From Veillonella parvula (GTDB lineage: Bacteria; Bacillota; Negativicutes; Veillonellales; Veillonellaceae): DNA of 26,910 bases. Both the position numbers and the translations under genes were made by a program. Below the pieces are notes generated by a model. It saw nothing but the letters and a program-made list of their open reading frames with translations. It was not told the origin of the DNA and did not search any database. The stretch is taken from NCBI GenBank assembly GCA_947096075.1, contig CAMUQE010000006.1:1-26910 (forward strand), given 5' to 3'. This document shows, one piece after another, positions 23,383 to 26,910 of the stretch. How positions within the stretch are numbered: the stretch's first letter is position 1; each line of letters begins with the position of its first letter.

Positions 23383-24654
23383 ATGAGTAAGCAATACAGA
23401 TTTGAAACATTACAATTACATGCCGGACATACGGTGGATCCAACAGGTGCTCGTGCGGTGCCTATTTATCAAACTACATCTTTCGTATTTAAAGATGCTG
23501 AGGAAGCAGCGGGTCGTTTTGCGTTGACTAATCCTGGTGGCATTTATTCCCGCCTTGGCAATCCTACAACTGATGTATTGGATGCTCGCGTTGCACAACT
23601 TGAAGGTGGCGCAGGCGGTATAGCTGTAGCATCTGGTTCCGCAGCAGTTACGTACTCTATTTTAAATGTAGCAGATGCTGGTGACAATATTGTTGCTGCA
23701 TCCACATTGTACGGTGGTACTTATAATTTGTTTACTGCTACATTGCCTCGATTGGGGATTCAAACTAAATTCGTAAATCCCGATCATTTGGAAGAATTTG
23801 AAGCAGCTATCGATGAAAAGACTAAAGCCGTTTATATCGAATCTATTGGTAACCCTGGTATTAATCTTATCGATGTACAAGCAGTAGCTGATATTGCACA
23901 CAAACACAATATCATCTTAATCGTAGATAATACATTTGCATCTCCATATTTGTTCCGTCCATTGGAGCATGGGGCTGACGTTGTTATTCATTCTGCTACT
24001 AAATATCTTGGTGGACACGGTACAACATTGGCTGGCGTAGTTGTAGAATCTGGTAAATTTGATTATAAAGGTTCTGGTAAATACCCTGGCTTCTCTGAAG
24101 GGGATGAACACTATAATGGTTTAGTGTATGGTGATCTACCAATTCCATTTACTGTAAAAATTCGCGCTCAATTGCTTCGCGATACAGGTGCATGCATTAC
24201 ACCGCTTGCATCTTGGCAAATCTTGCAAGGTATCGAAACATTGTCTTTGCGCGTAGAACGTCACGTTGAAAATACTCGTAAAGTAGTAGATTTCTTAAGC
24301 AAACATCCTAAAGTAGCATGGGTAAATTACCCAGAATTAGCAGATAGCAAATACAAATCTTTAGCAGATAAATATTTCTCTAAAGGTGTTGGTGCTGTAT
24401 TCACATTCGGTGTAAAAGGCGGTAAAGAAGCAGGCATTAAATTTGTTGATGCTTTGGAAATCTTCTCCAACCTTGCTAACGTAGCCGATGCTAAATCTCT
24501 CGTTATTCATCCTGCATCCACAACACATGCACAACTTAACGAAGAACAACAAAAATCTGCTGGTGTAACACCAGACATGATTCGTTTGTCTATCGGTCTT
24601 GAAAATGTAGATGACATCATCGAAGACTTAGCACAAGCTTTAGATAAAGCTTAA
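23383..24654 (+). CDS. metY: O-acetylhomoserine sulfhydrylase / aminocarboxypropyltransferase
   Basis: This encodes 423 residues, the longer length typical of MetY compared with MetB, with AAGGAG before the ATG. The PLP lysine is K207 in VIHSATKYLGGHG. The N-terminal FETLQLHAGHTVDPTGARAVPIYQTTSF and the inserted GKYPGFSEGDEHYNG segment near residues 230-250 are characteristic. It joins O-acetylhomoserine and sulfide to make homocysteine and acetate. A possible promoter (TAGACA at 23301, 17-nt spacer, TACTAT) lies upstream. Because a terminator follows metA, it has its own transcript. The codon pattern looks like that of a highly expressed gene. Confidence 0.95.
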   Translation: MSKQYRFETLQLHAGHTVDPTGARAVPIYQTTSFVFKDAEEAAGRFALTNPGGIYSRLGNPTTDVLDARVAQLEGGAGGIAVASGSAAVTYSILNVADAGDNIVAASTLYGGTYNLFTATLPRLGIQTKFVNPDHLEEFEAAIDEKTKAVYIESIGNPGINLIDVQAVADIAHKHNIILIVDNTFASPYLFRPLEHGADVVIHSATKYLGGHGTTLAGVVVESGKFDYKGSGKYPGFSEGDEHYNGLVYGDLPIPFTVKIRAQLLRDTGACITPLASWQILQGIETLSLRVERHVENTRKVVDFLSKHPKVAWVNYPELADSKYKSLADKYFSKGVGAVFTFGVKGGKEAGIKFVDALEIFSNLANVADAKSLVIHPASTTHAQLNEEQQKSAGVTPDMIRLSIGLENVDDIIEDLAQALDKA

Positions 24655-24776
24655 TCTTTCACACCTTTAGTTTGAAAACTATAGATCAAACTTTCAGAAC
24701 TTACAAATGACATCCTTAAGCTAAACTTTGCTTAAGAAATAGAACACATAACTATCAAACCTATAAAACTTATACA

Positions 24777-24803
24777 AAAGACCTCCCGTTGGGAGGTCTT
24801 TTT
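24777..24803 (+). terminator. Terminator after metY
   Basis: AGACCTCCC and GGGAGGTCT form a perfect stem with a 3-nt loop, followed by TTTTT. It lies about 125 nt past the metY stop; the intervening bases show no coding signal. Confidence 0.9.
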
Positions 24804-24875
24804 GTTAGTATGTGCTAATTTTATAAGAATAAAAAGTTGTATAGGTGTAATACAACCTTGATAGAATGGATATAT

Positions 24876-24909
24876 AAAAAGACCTTGGATTCAATGATCC
24901 AAGGCCTTT
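24876..24909 (-). terminator. Terminator ending the PepSY transcript or structured RNA on the minus strand
   Basis: On the minus strand AAAGGCCTTGGAT pairs with ATCCAAGGTCTTT around a short loop and is followed by T's. Plus-strand arms are 24878-24890 and 24897-24909. Confidence 0.85.
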
Positions 24910-25131
24910 AAGGGAGTATAGTGTGTGTAACGTTTGGTCTGTGGTGTGTGCACAGACCGTTTTTATTGTGTGAGATAGGATGTTAGGGAACCCGTGGTTA
25001 GTGTTACGGGCTCTCTGAGAGTGTGTTAGAGAGTGTATCCAAAGGATACAGTGTGTATAGTATGTGTGTTATATGTGTAGTGTGTCATCTAAGTGGGTTA
25101 GGATAGGGTTTCACTTGATGAAAGAAAAATC
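24910..25131 (-). other. CA-rich structured 3' region after the PepSY gene (second copy of the type)
   Basis: No protein is supported. Read on the minus strand from the PepSY stop there are five hairpins joined by CACAC-rich linkers. The plus-strand arms are 25086-25095 with 25112-25120; TGTATCC 25034-25040 with GGATACA 25044-25050; CTCTC 25011-25015 with GAGAG 25029-25033; CCCGT 24991-24995 with ACGGG 25006-25010; and GGTCTGTG 24936-24943 with CACAGACC 24951-24958. The terminator follows. Short boxes CAGAGAGCCC, GGTTCCCT and CTCACACAATAAAAACG appear in the same order as close variants in the region at 4742-5067. Confidence 0.55.
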
Positions 25132-25719
25132 TTAGTATTTTGTGTTTTTAACTTTAGCGCTAATAACTTTACCGGATGTAGCGTCTACTTTTACTTCAGC
25201 ATTTTTACCGCCGCCAGTTGTCATATCGAATTCATATACAACTCTGCCGTTTTCACGTTCAACAGTCCAATCCATAGTTTGGAAATCAGAACCAACTTTT
25301 TCCATAGCTTTTGTTTCAGCTACTTCAGGAATGATGATGTTTTGAACGTTAATTGTTTTAGAAGCTTTGGAGTAACCTTTTACTTCTTTACCAACGATTT
25401 GACCAGATGCTTCGTCTACTTTAATTTCTACTTCACGGTTGCCATAATAACCTTCTACTTCATAGTAAGGATTGTGTTTTGCGTCATAGGAAATAGATTT
25501 TACAGTAGCGCCAGGGAATTGTTGTTGGAATACTGTAATAGCGCCCATATAATCAACAGAATAGTTAGCTTGTGCGGATGGAACAACGCTACCAACACCA
25601 TTCCAGTTGCTATGGTTGTTGTAACCATGGTTGCTAGCTGCACCAACTACACCTGCTAATAATACTGTACTAACGCCAAATGCACATAGTACTTTGGATA
25701 CTTTCTTAACATTTTTCAT
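25132..25719 (-). CDS. Secreted protein with two PepSY-like domains
   Basis: This encodes 195 residues. ATG 25719 is chosen with AGGAGG 8 nt upstream. A signal peptide is clear: MKNVKKVSKV, a hydrophobic stretch, then AGVVGAAS. A short Asn/His/Gly-rich stretch (NHGYNNHSNWNG) follows and could bind metal. Domain one (about 55-115) has the PepSY pattern AITVFQQQFPGATVKSISYD, YYEVEGYY, EIKVDEASGQIV. Domain two (about 125-190) has a matching helix and ends in AEVKVDATSGKVISAKV. This is closer to the standard PepSY consensus than the two paralogues near 2.6-4.7 kb. A perfect -10 box lies upstream on the minus strand (plus 25742-25747), with a TTGTGAAAG motif over the -35 area at 25768-25776. Confidence 0.9.
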   Translation of the reverse strand: MKNVKKVSKVLCAFGVSTVLLAGVVGAASNHGYNNHSNWNGVGSVVPSAQANYSVDYMGAITVFQQQFPGATVKSISYDAKHNPYYEVEGYYGNREVEIKVDEASGQIVGKEVKGYSKASKTINVQNIIIPEVAETKAMEKVGSDFQTMDWTVERENGRVVYEFDMTTGGGKNAEVKVDATSGKVISAKVKNTKY

Positions 25720-25960
25720 AAGCAATGCCTCCTGATACCAAATTATAATTTTCGTTTAGTTACGATTTTGTGAAAGTAGATTTTACTCAATCTACTTACG
25801 TATAATTTAATCTTGTTATATGAGAATAAGATGAAATTAAATGGTTTTTGTATGAAGATGAGTATATCTTTTAGTTATTATAAACTATTGATAATAACTA
25901 TTAGCTATAGTCAAAATTAAAAAGTACAAAAAAACATAGTATATATAATATTGGACTATA
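25720..25960. other. AT-rich intergenic half upstream of the PepSY gene
   Basis: This is non-coding. It holds the -10 box and TTGTGAAAG motif described for the PepSY gene at its left end. Beyond about 25800 I see only AT-rich sequence without clear repeats or stems. Confidence 0.4.
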
Positions 25961-25994
25961 TAGTAAACTAAAAGTCAATCATTATGGTTGACAA
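25961..25994 (+). promoter_or_regulatory. Candidate BirA (biotin) operator of bioY
   Basis: TAGTAAACT (25961-25969), a 16-nt spacer and GGTTGACAA (25986-25994) resemble the known biotin operator arms TTGTAAACC and GGTTTACAA (7 of 9 and 8 of 9 matches). The spacer is close to the usual 14-16. It stands upstream of a biotin transporter gene, where such sites are expected. Confidence 0.55.
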
Positions 25995-26016
25995 TTAAAA
26001 ATACAAGTGCTTTAAT
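25988..26016 (+). promoter_or_regulatory. bioY promoter
   Basis: A perfect -35 TTGACA (25988-25993), a 17-nt spacer and TTTAAT (26011-26016, 5 of 6). The -35 box lies inside the right arm of the candidate BirA operator, so repressor binding would block it. Confidence 0.65.
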
Positions 26017-26114
26017 TTAGATAGTTAGTAGTTTGTTTTCGTGTTATCTTGGATTTTTATTCTCCATTGATAGCACAAATTCCTGCTTAGGTCTGTTATG
26101 AATGGAGGTATACC

Positions 26115-26681
26115 ATGAGCTCTACTGTATCAAAACAAACTCACATTACCACCCGTCAGTTAACGATGACAGCACTCTTTGTGGCGCTAATCGCCGTTGG
26201 TGCTTTCATACGGGTCCCATTACCGAATTGTCCGTTTACATTGCAAATCTTATTTACTACATTAGCGGGCATTGTTTTAGGTAGTCGTTTAGGTGCCGCT
26301 AGTGTTGGCATTTATATTGTATTAGGTCTTGTTGGGGTTCCTATTTTTACGTCCGGTGGTGGTCCTAGTTATATTTTGCAACCTACCTTTGGTTATTTAA
26401 TTGGCTTTATGGTTGGTGCGTATGCAGTAGGACGCATTGCAGAGACAATGGATACATTATCGTTTAAACGTTTGCTAGCTGGATCCATATTAAATCTATT
26501 TATTGTATATGGTCTTGGCATGGTGTACCTATACTTTATTATGAATCTGTATTTAGGTAAGCCTATTGGTGTCGAAGCAGTTATTATTACATGCTTCCTA
26601 ATCCCCGTTGGTCCAGATATTTTCTTGTGCGCTGTAGCAGCATCTCTTGGTAAGAGAATTATTAAAGAATTACAGCACTAA
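26115..26681 (+). CDS. bioY: Biotin transporter BioY (ECF S component)
   Basis: This encodes 188 residues with GGAGGT before the ATG and six membrane helices. The BioY signatures are present: TALFVALIAVGAFIRVPLP near the N-terminus, PFTLQILFTTLAGIVLGSRLGAASVGIYIVLGLVGVPIF, and the GGGPSYILQPTFGYLIGF segment. It binds biotin outside the membrane and either works alone or docks on an EcfAAT module; no Ecf genes are near. Regulation by BirA is suggested by the operator upstream. It is monocistronic, with a terminator about 145 nt later. Confidence 0.95.
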   Translation: MSSTVSKQTHITTRQLTMTALFVALIAVGAFIRVPLPNCPFTLQILFTTLAGIVLGSRLGAASVGIYIVLGLVGVPIFTSGGGPSYILQPTFGYLIGFMVGAYAVGRIAETMDTLSFKRLLAGSILNLFIVYGLGMVYLYFIMNLYLGKPIGVEAVIITCFLIPVGPDIFLCAVAASLGKRIIKELQH

Positions 26682-26825
26682 TAGAACGTTTTAATAATTA
26701 TTATAATTATAATAACAAGAATAAATATAATAACTATTATAAGGCATCAATCTTTTGTAGATTCATATAGACATTGAACTATGAAATATACGTTATTATT
26801 TTATTCAACAGAATCATTCCTATTA

Positions 26826-26852
26826 AAAACGAGGCGTTAAGCCTCGTTTTTT
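26826..26852 (+). terminator. Terminator after bioY
   Basis: AAAACGAGGC at 26826-26835 and GCCTCGTTTT pair around GTTAA, with T's continuing to 26852. T runs occur on both strands, so it may also serve a converging gene beyond the window. Confidence 0.85.
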
Positions 26853-26883
26853 ATGTAATTGTACGCCGAATAGGCATGACTAA

Positions 26884-26904
26884 ACCCCCAGTTAAACTGG
26901 GGGT
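26884..26904. repeat. Perfect GC-rich palindrome at the window edge
   Basis: ACCCCCAGTT (26884-26893) and AACTGGGGGT (26895-26904) form an almost unbroken inverted repeat. It is too far from bioY to be its terminator and has no T run. It could be a repeated extragenic palindrome or the foldback end of an IS200/IS605-type element lying to the right. Confidence 0.4.
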
Positions 26905-26910
26905 CAGTAA

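Overview
The window looks like chromosomal DNA of an AT-rich anaerobic fermenter of the Negativicutes, most likely a Veillonella species. This rests on gene content and style: Gram-positive-type ribosome binding sites (AGGAGG), strong rho-independent terminators, a pyruvate formate-lyase locus, a di/tricarboxylate transporter, secreted PepSY proteins and a compact methionine cluster. The genus is inferred from protein resemblance and was not tested by a search. About 23 genes are present, one IS3-family insertion sequence, and no rRNA, tRNA or CRISPR array that I can recognise.

Layout. 1-2.4 kb: two uncharacterised membrane proteins and a FliB-type cysteine-cluster protein. 2.5-5.1 kb: two secreted PepSY-type proteins. 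The second has a folded 5' leader, a frame break at a run of nine A's, and a long CA-rich structured 3' region. 5.2-7.7 kb: alanine racemase (alr) divergent from a D-2-hydroxyacid dehydrogenase. 7.7-10.4 kb: a TetR regulator divergent from a heavy-metal P-type ATPase, with palindromes between them. 10.4-13.7 kb (minus strand): a pyruvate formate-lyase operon in which the enzyme is split into a core without a radical domain and a separate 78-residue glycyl-radical protein, followed by the activase. 14.2-15.1 kb: an EamA-type exporter. 15.2-16.7 kb: the IS3-family element. 16.9-19.6 kb: a DASS-family anion transporter, a PACE-family efflux protein and an ECF S-component-like protein. 19.7-24.7 kb: a methionine/sulfur cluster (cystathionine gamma-synthase-like, MalY/PatB-like, metA, metY). 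25.1-25.7 kb (minus): a third PepSY protein with a second CA-rich structured 3' region. 26.1-26.7 kb: bioY behind a candidate BirA operator.

How the genes work together. The pfl operon turns pyruvate and CoA into formate and acetyl-CoA. MetA, read as acetyl-CoA-specific because it has Glu111, can use acetyl-CoA to activate homoserine. MetY can then take sulfide directly to homocysteine, while the MetB-like and MalY-like enzymes give the route through cystathionine. bioY imports biotin.

The observations most worth following are the split pyruvate formate-lyase, the structured CA-rich RNA shared downstream of two PepSY genes (three short sequence boxes in the same order), the folded leader plus A9 frame break in one of those genes, and the candidate biotin operator placed on the -35 box of bioY.
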